Shown here: positions 20,339-29,499 of the stretch, piece after piece | Position numbering within the stretch: position 1 is the stretch's first letter | Layout: each line of letters begins with the position of its first letter | From: Prochlorococcus sp. AG-355-I20 | Lineage (GTDB): Bacteria; Cyanobacteriota; Cyanobacteriia; PCC-6307; Cyanobiaceae | Length of the DNA stretch: 64,000 bases | Assembly (NCBI GenBank): GCA_003280895.1 | Contig: QCDM01000004.1 | Coordinates: 29,958-93,957 of the forward strand | Direction of reading: 5' to 3' | Program-made: the position numbers and the translations under genes | Notes under the pieces: model-generated | The model's input: only the letters and a program-made list of their open reading frames with translations | Databases searched by the model: none | What the model was told of the DNA's origin: nothing

Positions 20339-22633
20339 ATGTCAAAAAAAACCAGTAGAGAAATTGCACTTGAAAGAAGAAAGGCGATGAGTGATAGCGG
20401 TAAAAAAGCTGCTGCTTATTCTTCAACTACCAAAGATAGAGTTCGATCTTCTCAAGATATACAGATTTCTGGGACTCAGTCTTCTCCTAATAATCACAAT
20501 ATTTCTAAACCAGCTTCAAAACATATTCCAAAAACTCAGGTAAACAGAAATTCTTCAACAACTTTATCTAGTAAAGAGTTAGTAATAGAAAGAAGAAAAG
20601 CAATGTCTACCCATGGGAAATCAGCTATAACTTCATCCGATAGAACCCGTACTGATGTTAAAAAAGAAAGTCCTGTAAACATAGTTAAATCAACTATAAG
20701 TAAAAATCAAGAAAGTCAGGATTCAATTATTACAGAATCTAAGCCCCTAAAACCCAACGTTAAGAGAAGAATTAATCAGAAGAGAAAGCCTATTACTAAT
20801 ACAAGTAGAGATATTGTTTTAGCGAGAAGAGAAGCTCAATCTAAACATGGTAAATCAGCAACTAAACAAAATACTAGTGCCGCTTCTTTAGCTAGAAGGG
20901 GAGATCCAGATTTAAGTAGTAGAGAAATTTCTCAGAGAGTGAGAGAGCTAAGAAGTAAAACTGGTGCCACAGGCAAAAAAGGTAATGGTAAATGTAGACC
21001 ATGTGGTCCAAATAAAAATGGTGCCAAACAAAATATTGCAGATGCTAGCTGGAAAGTTGGTAAAAGTGAAACTGATTCAGGTCAAATAGTTACTGGAACT
21101 CAAGCTAATAGATCTGTAAAAACTACAGGTAATGAAGCAAGTACATGCAGAACTGTAACTGGTACCCAATATATGGGAGCAGAAGTTATTGATCAATTTT
21201 GTCAAGATAGACCAAGTTATAAACAACCACTTAGATCTACTGTTACCTCTACAACATCAGGTAATAAAGTAACTGGAAATGAAGTTGGTAGATCTGATAG
21301 GGTCACAGGCGATGAGCCAGGGACTTGTAAAAATCTTACAGGTACTGAATATGTATCTTCTAATCAATCTCAGAAGTATTGTGGTGATGTCCCAAGAAAT
21401 CCTTCAAAGGTTAAACACAGCACTACAACCGATGGATTAAAAGTATCTGGATCACTTCCTGGTAGATCAACCCTAGTTACTGGAGATGAATCAGGTTCTG
21501 GACATCAATTAACTGGAGATCAATATCTTGGCTCTGAGCCAAATCCAAAAGGTAAAGCATTTGAAAAAGTAGGCAGTTACAACACTCTTAATGGGAATAA
21601 TGTAACTGGTACAGGTGTGGGAAGATCAGACCATATGACAGGCAATGAACATGGGAGTTGTAAGAATGTAACTGGCGATGAGTACATAGGATCTCAACAA
21701 TATGAGAAGTTTTGCGGTTCAAAACCAAAACCAGAAGCTAGAAAAGTAGGTTTAAGCCTTTCTTCAAAGTCAAATTTAATAAGCGGCACTATGACAGGAA
21801 GATCAGAAATAGTAACTGGAGATGAACCAGGTTCATGCAAAGTGTTAACAGGAACACCATACGCAGGCTTAGATCAGATTAATGAAAATTGTAGTACTGA
21901 GATTTCAGAAGATATTAAATCCCGCGCAACAGTTAATTCTGGAAATAATTCAAATGCCAGACTTACAGGACACCAACCAGGAATTGGCGGAGTAATGACA
22001 GGAGCTAAGAAAGGTGCTTGTAAAAATCTAACAGGTACTCCCTATGTTGGTGGAGATCAGCTATCACAAGCTTGTGATAAGCCTTCACATGATGCGGCTT
22101 ATGCGAATCCGGAAAAGTCGGCAGGTAACTCTTGGAAGGAATTCTCTGTTAAATCACCATCAAGAGATAAATATTCTGAAAAAAATACTCAGGGTGTTAC
22201 AGGTAATGAATATGAGAATGGTTCAAAGGTAACAGGACCTTTTGATATGGCAGTTGATAAGGTCACTGGTACTGAAAAATTTAGATTTGAGCCGAATAAA
22301 AATATTACTTATAAACAAAAAATGGAAATTGAAGAGGCAGACCGTGCTGCAAAGACACCAGAAAAAAGAGTCGGATCAAGGATTACTGGAGAAGGACAAT
22401 CAGTGGGAAACGTAACTGGTGATGATTGGGATCGCGGCGATAAGGTAACAGGTACAGAGGGAGCGTCTTCTAGAAAGCGAAATCCATCAAGAGCAGGATT
22501 CATGAGCGCAATGCCCCCTATGGAAGTTAAAAGGAATGAGGAAACAGAAAAACCAGATTTCTTGATAACTGGATCTAGTGGAAATACTCGTGAAGGACAA
22601 CTTGTTACCTTTTCAGGTGGTGCAAGAGGTTAA
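20339..22633 (+). CDS. csoS2: Carboxysome assembly scaffold protein CsoS2
   Basis: CsoS2 is the disordered scaffold that joins RuBisCO to the shell. From the ATG at 20339 the protein is 764 aa; the TTG at 20330 is rejected because MSKKTSREIALERRKAMS is the known start. Four N-repeats of the type SREIxxxRRxAxSxxGKxA bind RuBisCO. About six middle repeats with VTG triplets follow (about 235-610), then a C-terminal region with more VTG motifs and the conserved end LVTFSGGARG that anchors to the shell. Most middle repeats carry a Cys pair (TCR/SCK ... FC/NC); the third one lacks both. Confidence 0.97.
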   Translation: MSKKTSREIALERRKAMSDSGKKAAAYSSTTKDRVRSSQDIQISGTQSSPNNHNISKPASKHIPKTQVNRNSSTTLSSKELVIERRKAMSTHGKSAITSSDRTRTDVKKESPVNIVKSTISKNQESQDSIITESKPLKPNVKRRINQKRKPITNTSRDIVLARREAQSKHGKSATKQNTSAASLARRGDPDLSSREISQRVRELRSKTGATGKKGNGKCRPCGPNKNGAKQNIADASWKVGKSETDSGQIVTGTQANRSVKTTGNEASTCRTVTGTQYMGAEVIDQFCQDRPSYKQPLRSTVTSTTSGNKVTGNEVGRSDRVTGDEPGTCKNLTGTEYVSSNQSQKYCGDVPRNPSKVKHSTTTDGLKVSGSLPGRSTLVTGDESGSGHQLTGDQYLGSEPNPKGKAFEKVGSYNTLNGNNVTGTGVGRSDHMTGNEHGSCKNVTGDEYIGSQQYEKFCGSKPKPEARKVGLSLSSKSNLISGTMTGRSEIVTGDEPGSCKVLTGTPYAGLDQINENCSTEISEDIKSRATVNSGNNSNARLTGHQPGIGGVMTGAKKGACKNLTGTPYVGGDQLSQACDKPSHDAAYANPEKSAGNSWKEFSVKSPSRDKYSEKNTQGVTGNEYENGSKVTGPFDMAVDKVTGTEKFRFEPNKNITYKQKMEIEEADRAAKTPEKRVGSRITGEGQSVGNVTGDDWDRGDKVTGTEGASSRKRNPSRAGFMSAMPPMEVKRNEETEKPDFLITGSSGNTREGQLVTFSGGARG

Positions 22634-22640
22634 GTAAATA

Positions 22641-24170
22641 ATGCCTTTAAGAGGACTGGCTAAAGCCAAGAACTTCACATTGGGGCCAACCGCTCCAATG
22701 AAAACCTTTACTGAAAATATACATATACAAACGAAAGAATCAAATAATTTACGAAATTCTGGAAAGTCTCATAAATTAACCAATAATATTCAAAATGAAA
22801 ATCTATTTAGGTATGAAAGCAAAATAAAAAGTGATTTTGATGAAATTGTTCCAACTCTCAAGGAAATTGCTCGAATCCAACATCACGAAGATTTTATAAA
22901 TAAGGCTCAGAAAATATCAAGAAAAAATTTGGGAATAGATTTACCTCTCCACGTATTAGATAAATCTTGGGTTAAACCTCTTGATATGAGGGCTTTATAT
23001 GCATGGTGTGCTTTCAAACAGCATGAGAAACTTAGCGACAATTTTTTTAACAATGATCCACTTGAAGGTGCTACTGGAAGTAGGGATGCGGAAGATTTTG
23101 AAAAATTTCTCTTAGACTGTGGAATACATTTACTTGATATAACTCCTTGTTCAGATGGAAGGTTAGCTCATTCAGTTGCTTATGTAATGAGAATACCTTT
23201 TAGTTCAGTAAGAAGAAGATCCCATGCTGGAGCACTGTTTGATATTGAAAATACAGTTAATCGATGGGTAAAAACTGAACACAAAAGATATAGAGAAAAT
23301 GTTCCTAATGAAGCTCATAAAGATACCAGGTATTTAAAAGTTGTAACTTATCATTTTAGTTCAGTAGATCCTTTACATCAGGGATGCGCAGCTCATGGCA
23401 GTAATGACGAGTTGGCTGCAGCAGAAGGTAGAAATAAATTATATGCTTTCAAAGAGGCTGTAGAGAATAGCTTTTGCTGCGGAGCTTCTGTGGATTTAAT
23501 GTTAATTGGACTTGATACAGACACTGATTCATTAAAAATACATTTATCAACTAGCGATGGCGGTATAGATTTAGAAAAAACTATTTCTACATTAGAAATT
23601 TATAATTCAACAATAAATTTTTCAAAAGAGGATGCGGAAAGAGAAATTTGCCAGACAATTTCTAAGCAATCTTCAAAAGATAAACTCAGTGGACTGGAAA
23701 AATTTAAATATAATTTAATCGTCAATAATATTTCTCAAATTGATTATGTTAAGAGTTTTCATAATGGTTCTTATGAAGATATTGGACATGCAGAGAGGTT
23801 TATTGGAGTAGGTATAGGTTTCAAAGAGGTACATCTCAGAAATTTAACTTATTTTGCTCATTTAGATACAGTCGAAGAGGGGGCTCCAGATTTAGATGTT
23901 GGAGTAAAGATTTTTACTGGATTAAATGTTTCTCAAGATCTACCTATTCCGGTAGTAATAAGATTTGATTACTCTGGGAAAGTTCCTGGCGCAAAAGAGA
24001 GGGCAGTAAATGATTGTGAAAGAGTTAATAATGCGATATCAATTAGATATAAAAATTTAGTTGATCAAGGTTTGTTACATACTTGCTCTACTATTAGAGA
24101 TAGGGACAACATTCATTCCGCCCAAATTATTGGAATGTCTTTAGATAAAAAAACAGAGGAGGCTCACTAA
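22641..24170 (+). CDS. csoS3: Carboxysomal carbonic anhydrase CsoSCA (CsoS3)
   Basis: CsoSCA turns bicarbonate into CO2 next to RuBisCO inside the carboxysome. The 509-aa protein shows the zinc ligands C170 (TPCSDGR), H238 (VVTYHF) and C249 (HQGCAAHG), and the catalytic D172/R174 pair, with spacing like the Halothiobacillus enzyme. The N-terminal 60 residues are polar and likely disordered; in other species this part binds RuBisCO. The C-terminal third is the degenerate second CA-like domain. The gene starts 7 nt after csoS2 and ends 2 nt before csoS4A. Confidence 0.97.
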   Translation: MPLRGLAKAKNFTLGPTAPMKTFTENIHIQTKESNNLRNSGKSHKLTNNIQNENLFRYESKIKSDFDEIVPTLKEIARIQHHEDFINKAQKISRKNLGIDLPLHVLDKSWVKPLDMRALYAWCAFKQHEKLSDNFFNNDPLEGATGSRDAEDFEKFLLDCGIHLLDITPCSDGRLAHSVAYVMRIPFSSVRRRSHAGALFDIENTVNRWVKTEHKRYRENVPNEAHKDTRYLKVVTYHFSSVDPLHQGCAAHGSNDELAAAEGRNKLYAFKEAVENSFCCGASVDLMLIGLDTDTDSLKIHLSTSDGGIDLEKTISTLEIYNSTINFSKEDAEREICQTISKQSSKDKLSGLEKFKYNLIVNNISQIDYVKSFHNGSYEDIGHAERFIGVGIGFKEVHLRNLTYFAHLDTVEEGAPDLDVGVKIFTGLNVSQDLPIPVVIRFDYSGKVPGAKERAVNDCERVNNAISIRYKNLVDQGLLHTCSTIRDRDNIHSAQIIGMSLDKKTEEAH

Positions 24171-24172
24171 TT

Positions 24173-24424
24173 ATGTTGATTTGCAAGGTTGTAAAACCAC
24201 TTGTTTCTACCAATAGGATTCCTGGTTTTGAACATAAACATCTGCAAGTTGTATTAGATGGTTCTTCTAATAAAGTTGCAGTTGATGCTGTTGGCTGTAA
24301 GCCCGGAGATTGGGTTATTTGTGTTGGAAGTTCTGCTGCTAGAGAAGCTGCGGGAAGTAAGTCTTATCCAAGCGATTTAACGATTGTTGGAATTATTGAT
24401 CATTGGGATCCTGACAAGTCATAA
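24173..24424 (+). CDS. csoS4A: Carboxysome shell vertex protein CsoS4A
   Basis: This 83-aa protein is of the CcmL/EutN (BMV) pentamer family and closes vertices of the icosahedral shell. Visible family motifs are the N-terminal MLICKVVKPLVSTNRIPGF, GCKPGDWVICVGSSAAR and the C-terminal DLTIVGIIDHWD. Its ATG is 2 nt after csoS3, which implies tight co-translation. CsoS4B follows 17 nt later. Confidence 0.97.
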   Translation: MLICKVVKPLVSTNRIPGFEHKHLQVVLDGSSNKVAVDAVGCKPGDWVICVGSSAAREAAGSKSYPSDLTIVGIIDHWDPDKS

Positions 24425-24441
24425 AAAGGAAGATATAAATT

Positions 24442-24690
24442 ATGGAAATTATGAAGGTATTAGGAAGGATGGTATGTACTCAAAGAGTCCCTGGCTTAGG
24501 TCATATGAATTTACGAATTTTAGAAAATAACAAAGGAAAGAAATTAGTTGCTGTTGATCCTGTTGGAGCTAGAGAAGGTAACTGGGTTTTTACTGCTAGT
24601 GGCTCTGCCGCTAGATTTGCATGCCCTAATCCAGAAGTTCAAACCGATTTAACAATTGGTGGGATTATTGATTATTGGGAGAGTGACTAA
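24442..24690 (+). CDS. csoS4B: Carboxysome shell vertex protein CsoS4B
   Basis: This is the second EutN/CcmL-type pentamer protein (82 aa). It starts MEIMKVLGRMVCTQRVPGL, has DPVGAREGNWVFTASGSAAR, and ends TIGGIIDYWESD. It is paralogous to CsoS4A, and both are kept in alpha-carboxysomes. A GGAAGA ribosome-binding motif (24428-24433) precedes the ATG. It is the last shell gene of the operon. Confidence 0.97.
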   Translation: MEIMKVLGRMVCTQRVPGLGHMNLRILENNKGKKLVAVDPVGAREGNWVFTASGSAARFACPNPEVQTDLTIGGIIDYWESD

Positions 24691-24764
24691 AAATTTTATC
24701 TTCAAAAATTTATTGAGAAACTTTGTTGGAGGTATAGTGTAATTAGTCTTGAATAAAGAATGTA

Positions 24765-25004
24765 ATGTGGAATGAAAGAGAATCACCTTTGAGGATTGAA
24801 AAAAGATTTGAATTTGAGCAATACTCAAAAATTAGTAAATTTATGGAGAAAATTGAGAAATTATGCAAAGAGAAGGATATCTATCCTAATATCAGCTTCG
24901 GTAAGAATTTTGTAAGTCTTTCAATATTTTTAGATAATAAAGAAATATCAGAGAGGGAAAAAGACTTTTCAAAGGGTATTGATAAATTTTATTTAGAAGA
25001 TTAG
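24765..25004 (+). CDS. Pterin-dehydratase-like protein, probable alpha-carboxysome RuBisCO assembly factor (acRAF)
   Basis: This 79-aa protein matches the pterin-4a-carbinolamine dehydratase fold: WNERESPLRIEKRFEFEQYSK, then a helix with KFMEKIEKLCKEK and the strand ISFGKNFVSLSIFL. The catalytic HH pair of true PCDs is missing: where the family has HHP, this has DIYPN. PCD-like proteins at the end of cso operons (acRAF) are known to help RuBisCO assembly rather than act on pterins, and the loss of the active site fits. It sits 74 nt after csoS4B on the same strand. Confidence 0.8.
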   Translation: MWNERESPLRIEKRFEFEQYSKISKFMEKIEKLCKEKDIYPNISFGKNFVSLSIFLDNKEISEREKDFSKGIDKFYLED

Positions 25005-25010
25005 TCCTTT

Positions 25011-25238
25011 TTAATAACTATTTGGCTTCGCAATATCTCTTTTGATTAAGGCCATTAAATATGTGGGGGCTTTATATCTACCAGGTAGACATCTATTTAA
25101 AGTTTCAAGATGACTCCAACATACTGTTTTTTCTATATCTTTAACTGAGTTACCTTTTAAAATTAATAGTCTAAGAGCTTTGCAAAATAAAGGATAACCT
25201 GCTTCTAGTTCATCTATATTAAGCTTTGCTGCTGACAT
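25011..25238 (-). CDS. DUF3136-type conserved hypothetical protein
   Basis: This 75-aa protein opens MSAAKLNIDELEAGYPLFCK and has the conserved block TVCWSHLETLNRCLPGRYK before PTYLMALIKRD. I recognise it as the DUF3136 family limited to marine picocyanobacteria. Function is unknown. It converges on the acRAF gene with 6 nt between stops and thus closes the carboxysome region. Confidence 0.75.
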   Translation of the reverse strand: MSAAKLNIDELEAGYPLFCKALRLLILKGNSVKDIEKTVCWSHLETLNRCLPGRYKAPTYLMALIKRDIAKPNSY

Positions 25239-25323
25239 AGATCAATGATGAATTGTCAACTAATAATCTATACAAATATGGTGCACAATTGGTTCATATT
25301 TCAAATTTCTCAATAATTAGAAA

Positions 25324-25716
25324 TTAATCAAGAAATGCGACGCAATCTATCTCAACTAAAACTCCTTTTGGTAAAGATGAAACTTCCACACAGGCCCTTG
25401 CTGGAGGATTTTCAATATTAAAAAAATCACTATATATTTTATTTACAATTTGAAAATTATCTAAGTCAGTTAAGTAAATAGTTGTTTTTATTACATCCTC
25501 TTTTTTTGCTCCACCAGCTTCAAGAACTGCTGCGAGATTTTTTAAAACTTGAATAGTTTCCTTCTCAATATCACCTAAACATGTTATTTCATTTAAAGCT
25601 GGGTCTATAGCAATTTGACCAGAGCAATAGATAAAATCCCCAGCTTTTATTGCTTGATTATAAGGTCCTACTGGATCTGGAGCATTTGATGTTTTAATTA
25701 CTTTTTTGGAGGACAT
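25324..25716 (-). CDS. RidA/YjgF/UK114 family enamine deaminase
   Basis: This 130-aa protein is of the RidA family, which hydrolyses reactive imines and enamines such as 2-aminoacrylate. It shows SNAPDPVGPYNQAIKAG, YCSGQIAIDP, and the C-terminal ARACVEVSSLPKGVLVEID with the conserved Arg and Glu of the active-site cleft. The start ATG at 25716 is 24 nt from the gloB stop upstream, so the two are probably co-transcribed. Confidence 0.94.
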   Translation of the reverse strand: MSSKKVIKTSNAPDPVGPYNQAIKAGDFIYCSGQIAIDPALNEITCLGDIEKETIQVLKNLAAVLEAGGAKKEDVIKTTIYLTDLDNFQIVNKIYSDFFNIENPPARACVEVSSLPKGVLVEIDCVAFLD

Positions 25717-25740
25717 TTGTTTAAGAAGATACCTATCTAT

Positions 25741-26481
25741 TTAAACCCATAAATCTTTATTTGCTCTTAAAAAAGTAAATTCTTCTAAATTTTTTGCTCT
25801 TAAGAAAAGGTTTATTTTCATCTCTGAATCAAGTAAAAATGGAATTGTCAATTCATTAAGAGAAAGTTTTTTTTCAACTTCCGAAAGTTTATTTTTTAAA
25901 TCTTGATCTTTTGGCTTGAGATTCAATGCCCACAATATATTTGCCTTTGTATATTCATGTGCACAATATATGAGAGTATTTTTTGGTAAAGATTTGATTC
26001 TTTCTAGTGAAGAATACATTTGTTTATAAGTTCCCTCAAAAATTCTTCCACAGCCTCCAGAAAATAATGTGTCACCAATAAAAAGAACAGGATTTTCCCC
26101 ATTCAAAAAGAAGGCAATATGTGAGCATGTATGTCCTAATACTTCAATTATTTTTACTTCTTCACCTAAAATATTTAAAGTTTCTCCATCTTCTACAGAT
26201 ACATTTTGAAAAGGTATTCGCTTTTTTTCTTTGGAGGAAGCAATCACCTTTACATTTGGCCATCTTTCAATAAGAAACTTCGTCCCTCCAATATGGTCTG
26301 AATGATGATGAGTTTGCAAAATAGCTTCTAAGTGAAAATTGTTTTGATTTATATATCTAATTACTGGTTCGTGAATAGATGGATCTACAGCCACAACGGA
26401 TTTGTCTTTTACCCATAACCAAATGACGTTATCACTTAAAACTCTAAGTCCGATTATATTTCGAGCTTTATTAAATTCCAT
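25741..26481 (-). CDS. gloB: Hydroxyacylglutathione hydrolase (glyoxalase II)
   Basis: Glyoxalase II hydrolyses S-lactoylglutathione to lactate and glutathione in methylglyoxal detoxification. From the ATG at 26481 ([12 protein letters not shown]) the protein is 246 aa, with the metallo-beta-lactamase motif [10 protein letters not shown] near residues 57-66, the later His in [19 protein letters not shown] and the C-terminal YCAHEYT. An upstream in-frame start at 26652 would overlap hisG by 131 nt and is rejected. Glutathione genes (gor, GST) are also in this window. Confidence 0.93.
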   Translation of the reverse strand: MEFNKARNIIGLRVLSDNVIWLWVKDKSVVAVDPSIHEPVIRYINQNNFHLEAILQTHHHSDHIGGTKFLIERWPNVKVIASSKEKKRIPFQNVSVEDGETLNILGEEVKIIEVLGHTCSHIAFFLNGENPVLFIGDTLFSGGCGRIFEGTYKQMYSSLERIKSLPKNTLIYCAHEYTKANILWALNLKPKDQDLKNKLSEVEKKLSLNELTIPFLLDSEMKINLFLRAKNLEEFTFLRANKDLWV

Positions 26482-26521
26482 TGTTAACTTAGAATGAAGA
26501 ATCTTTGGAAGAAATTGATCT

Positions 26522-27160
26522 ATGTTCACTATAGCTTTACCAAAAGGAGCTCTGTTAAAAGATTCAATTTCAACTTTTAAAAGAGCTGGGTTAGATTTCT
26601 CTGATGCGTTGGACGTAAATAATAGATCATTAACCTTTGAATCAAATTGCAAACGGGCAAAAGCTTTATTAGTAAGAAATGGAGATGTTCCTGTTTATGT
26701 AAGTTATGGTCAGGCTGATTTGGGTATTGTTGGGTATGACGTTTTACGAGAATCTGAATTAAAAGTCGCAAAGTTATTAGATTTAGGATTTGGTGGTTGT
26801 CATATGTCTTTGGCGGTTAAGAAAAATAGCAATTATTCAAAACCAACTGATCTTCCAGCGAATTGTAAAGTAGCAAGTAAATTTATAAAAACAGCAAGAT
26901 CTTATTTTGAAGAATTAAATATTCCTGTAGAAATAGTTCATTTGACAGGATCAGTTGAGCTTGGTCCTATTACAGGTATGGCAGAGGCAATAGTTGATTT
27001 GGTGGCAACCGGAAAGACTCTTAAAGAAAATGGTTTAATTAAAATAGATGATCTTTATTACTCGACTGCAAAACTAATTGGAAATCCTTTATCTATGAGG
27101 TTAGATGAAAATCATCTCAGAGAAACCATTTTATCAATAGAATCAACAAATGCTTTATAG
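26522..27160 (+). CDS. hisG: ATP phosphoribosyltransferase, short form
   Basis: HisG joins ATP and PRPP in the first step of histidine synthesis. The 212-aa length is the short form (HisG-S), which lacks the C-terminal regulatory ACT-like domain and normally works with HisZ. Motifs include [22 protein letters not shown], and the PRPP loop region [14 protein letters not shown]. The hisZ partner is not in this window. It is divergent from gloB with a 40-nt gap. The ABC exporter gene follows after 12 nt. Confidence 0.94.
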   Translation: MFTIALPKGALLKDSISTFKRAGLDFSDALDVNNRSLTFESNCKRAKALLVRNGDVPVYVSYGQADLGIVGYDVLRESELKVAKLLDLGFGGCHMSLAVKKNSNYSKPTDLPANCKVASKFIKTARSYFEELNIPVEIVHLTGSVELGPITGMAEAIVDLVATGKTLKENGLIKIDDLYYSTAKLIGNPLSMRLDENHLRETILSIESTNAL

Positions 27161-27172
27161 AAGATTAGCTAA

Positions 27173-28969
27173 ATGTTTTTTAAAGATTTTAGAAGGATTA
27201 AAAAGTTAGGTAAGTATTTAACTAAAGATAAAAAAACAATCTATCTTATTTTGATAGTTTTGTTACCTGTTTCTTTTTCTGGAGCTATTCAACCATTATT
27301 AGTTGGTCAAGCAATTACAATTCTCAAAAACGAAACTACAGATGTTTGGCTAAGTAAAACTTTCTTTGGGCAGTCAATAAATGCCATAATCATAACTTTA
27401 TTTATAACTGTCCTATTCAGATTAGTTCTGCAGGGATACCAAACTTACAATATCCAAGCAGTGGGACAACGTTTGACAGCAAGAATAAGAAGAGAACTTT
27501 TTGATCATTCAATATCTTTATCTCTTAAATATCACGATAAAATGCCAGTAGGGAAATTATTAACGAGATTGACAAATGATGTTGATGCTTTAGCTGAGGT
27601 TTTCGGGAGTGGGGCAGTTGGAGTCATTGCTGACTTCGTCAGTCTGATAGTAATTTCTTTGACAATGCTGTCAATTGATCGAGGGCTTGCCATTTTATTA
27701 CTTTTGACTCAAATCCCAGTTTCATATTTTATTATTTGGCTTCAAAAACGTTATAGAAGAGCCAATTATCAAGTAAGGGAAGAATTGTCTCAACTCAACT
27801 CTGATTTTCAAGAAAATCTTCAAGGTTTAGAAGTTGTTCAGATGTTTAGAAGAGAGGCTTTTAATAGCAAGAAATTTTCTAAAACTGGAGTTGCTTACAA
27901 GAAAGCAGTTAATGGCACAATATTTTATGACAGTAGTATTTCAGCATTTATTGAATGGATTTCTCTTGCCGCTGTTTCCTTGGTTTTGGCAGTTGGAGGA
28001 TATCTTGTTACTTCTGGAAATATTGGTTTAGGAACATTAACAACTTTTATTTTATATTCCCAAAGACTTTTTGAACCTTTAAGGCAGCTTGCAGAAAGAT
28101 TTACTCAGATACAAGGAGGCTTAACAGCTGTAGAAAGAATAAATGAATTATTGGATGAAGAAATACAGATTAAGGACTCTACTTCCGCAAAACATTTTTT
28201 AGAAAATGCTAAAAATGTAAACAAAAAATTTAAGGGCAAAATTGAGTTCAAGAATGTTGATTTTTTCTATAACGAAGGAGAACATATCATAAAAAATTTA
28301 TCTTTCAAGATTAATCCAGGAGAGCATGTGGCTTTTGTAGGGCCAACTGGTTCAGGTAAGACGACCATAATAAGACTGTTGTGTAGATTGTATGAACCTC
28401 AATCAGGCCAAATTTTGATCGATGATATAGATATCAAAGATATTCCTATCGCAACTCTTAGAAATATGTTGGGAGTAGTTTTGCAGGATACCTTTATCTT
28501 TAGTGGAAATGTCGCAGATAATTTAAAACTAAATTCGAATGTAGACAATCTTGAATTGGAAAATCTTTGTAACGAACTAGGGTTAGATAATTTGTTAAAA
28601 AAATTACCAGAAGGTTTGAACACCTTACTAAGAGAAAGAGGGGGAAATCTCTCCTCTGGAGAGAGACAACTTCTTTCAGTAGCTAGAGTAGCGATTAGAA
28701 ATCCTGTTGTTTTAATAATGGACGAAGCAACAGCATTTATGGATCCCTCTACAGAGGCTACTTTACAAAAAGATCTTGAGAGAATACTGTCAAAAAGAAC
28801 TGCATTAGTAATAGCTCATAGATTAGCAACTATTGAAAGTTCTGATAAGATTTTAGTCTTAAAAGGGGGATCATTAGTTGAAGAGGGAACACATAGTGAA
28901 TTGAGACTGAAAAAGGGTTTATATTTTCAGCTCTCTGAACTTCAACAAAAAGGATTCGTAAATTTTTAA
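27173..28969 (+). CDS. ABC exporter half-transporter (ATPase fused to membrane domain)
   Basis: This 598-aa protein has a six-helix membrane domain (about 20-320) and a nucleotide-binding domain (about 370-598), the MsbA/LmrA-like layout that works as a dimer. Walker A is GPTGSGKTT, the Q-loop VLQDTF, Walker B VLIMDEAT and the H-loop AHRLAT. The signature motif reads LSSGERQL instead of LSGGQ, a tolerated variant. The substrate (lipid or peptide) cannot be read. The stop overlaps the GNAT start by 1 nt (TAATG), so the two genes are translationally coupled. Confidence 0.93.
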   Translation: MFFKDFRRIKKLGKYLTKDKKTIYLILIVLLPVSFSGAIQPLLVGQAITILKNETTDVWLSKTFFGQSINAIIITLFITVLFRLVLQGYQTYNIQAVGQRLTARIRRELFDHSISLSLKYHDKMPVGKLLTRLTNDVDALAEVFGSGAVGVIADFVSLIVISLTMLSIDRGLAILLLLTQIPVSYFIIWLQKRYRRANYQVREELSQLNSDFQENLQGLEVVQMFRREAFNSKKFSKTGVAYKKAVNGTIFYDSSISAFIEWISLAAVSLVLAVGGYLVTSGNIGLGTLTTFILYSQRLFEPLRQLAERFTQIQGGLTAVERINELLDEEIQIKDSTSAKHFLENAKNVNKKFKGKIEFKNVDFFYNEGEHIIKNLSFKINPGEHVAFVGPTGSGKTTIIRLLCRLYEPQSGQILIDDIDIKDIPIATLRNMLGVVLQDTFIFSGNVADNLKLNSNVDNLELENLCNELGLDNLLKKLPEGLNTLLRERGGNLSSGERQLLSVARVAIRNPVVLIMDEATAFMDPSTEATLQKDLERILSKRTALVIAHRLATIESSDKILVLKGGSLVEEGTHSELRLKKGLYFQLSELQQKGFVNF

Positions 28970-29499
28970 TGATTTTTAGAAACCAAAGATCGTTAATAAA
29001 AAAATCTAATACGATATCAAGGGATGAGCTGATTGATCTCTATGGTCTAAATTCTTATGAGTTCACTCAAACAAATAAAGAAGAAATATTTGTATGCAGT
29101 AAAAACAAAGATTTAGATTTAATAGAACTAGATCAACTTTTGCAAACTGTTGGTTGGAGCAGAAGACCTACAAGGAGGGTAAAAAGAGCTTTAGATTTCA
29201 GTATTTTGGTGGTTGGACTATGGCGTCATGATAATAAATTCCCCAGACTAATAGGATTCGCAAGATGTACTGGCGATGGAATTTTAGAAGCAACAGTTTG
29301 GGATGTGGCTATTAACCCTGTCTATCAAGGACTTGGATTGGGGAAAGAGTTAATGAAATATGTCCTAAAAGAATTGAAAAATATTGGAATTTCTAAGGTA
29401 ACCCTTTTTGCTGATGCTGAAGTGGTTTCATTTTACAAAAGACAAGGTTGGATATTAGAACCTAGAGGTTCTAAATGTGCTTTTTGGTATGCAAATTAA
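28969..29499 (+). CDS. GNAT family N-acetyltransferase (plastid NSI/SNAT-like)
   Basis: This 176-aa protein has a C-terminal GNAT domain: the acetyl-CoA motif A is VAINPVYQGLGLGKELM (Q/RxxGxG/A), followed by VTLFADAEVVSFYKRQGW. The N-terminal part with LLQTVGWSRRPTRRVKRAL is typical of the cyanobacterial/plastid GNATs related to NSI and serotonin N-acetyltransferase, which acetylate protein N-termini and lysines. The substrate here is unknown. The start overlaps the ABC exporter stop. Confidence 0.9.
   Translation: MIFRNQRSLIKKSNTISRDELIDLYGLNSYEFTQTNKEEIFVCSKNKDLDLIELDQLLQTVGWSRRPTRRVKRALDFSILVVGLWRHDNKFPRLIGFARCTGDGILEATVWDVAINPVYQGLGLGKELMKYVLKELKNIGISKVTLFADAEVVSFYKRQGWILEPRGSKCAFWYAN

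Noticed and set aside
20339..22633. Programmed frameshift producing a short CsoS2A form
   Set aside because: The reading frame is continuous with a complete C-terminus, and I did not see a convincing slippery site with a following stem.
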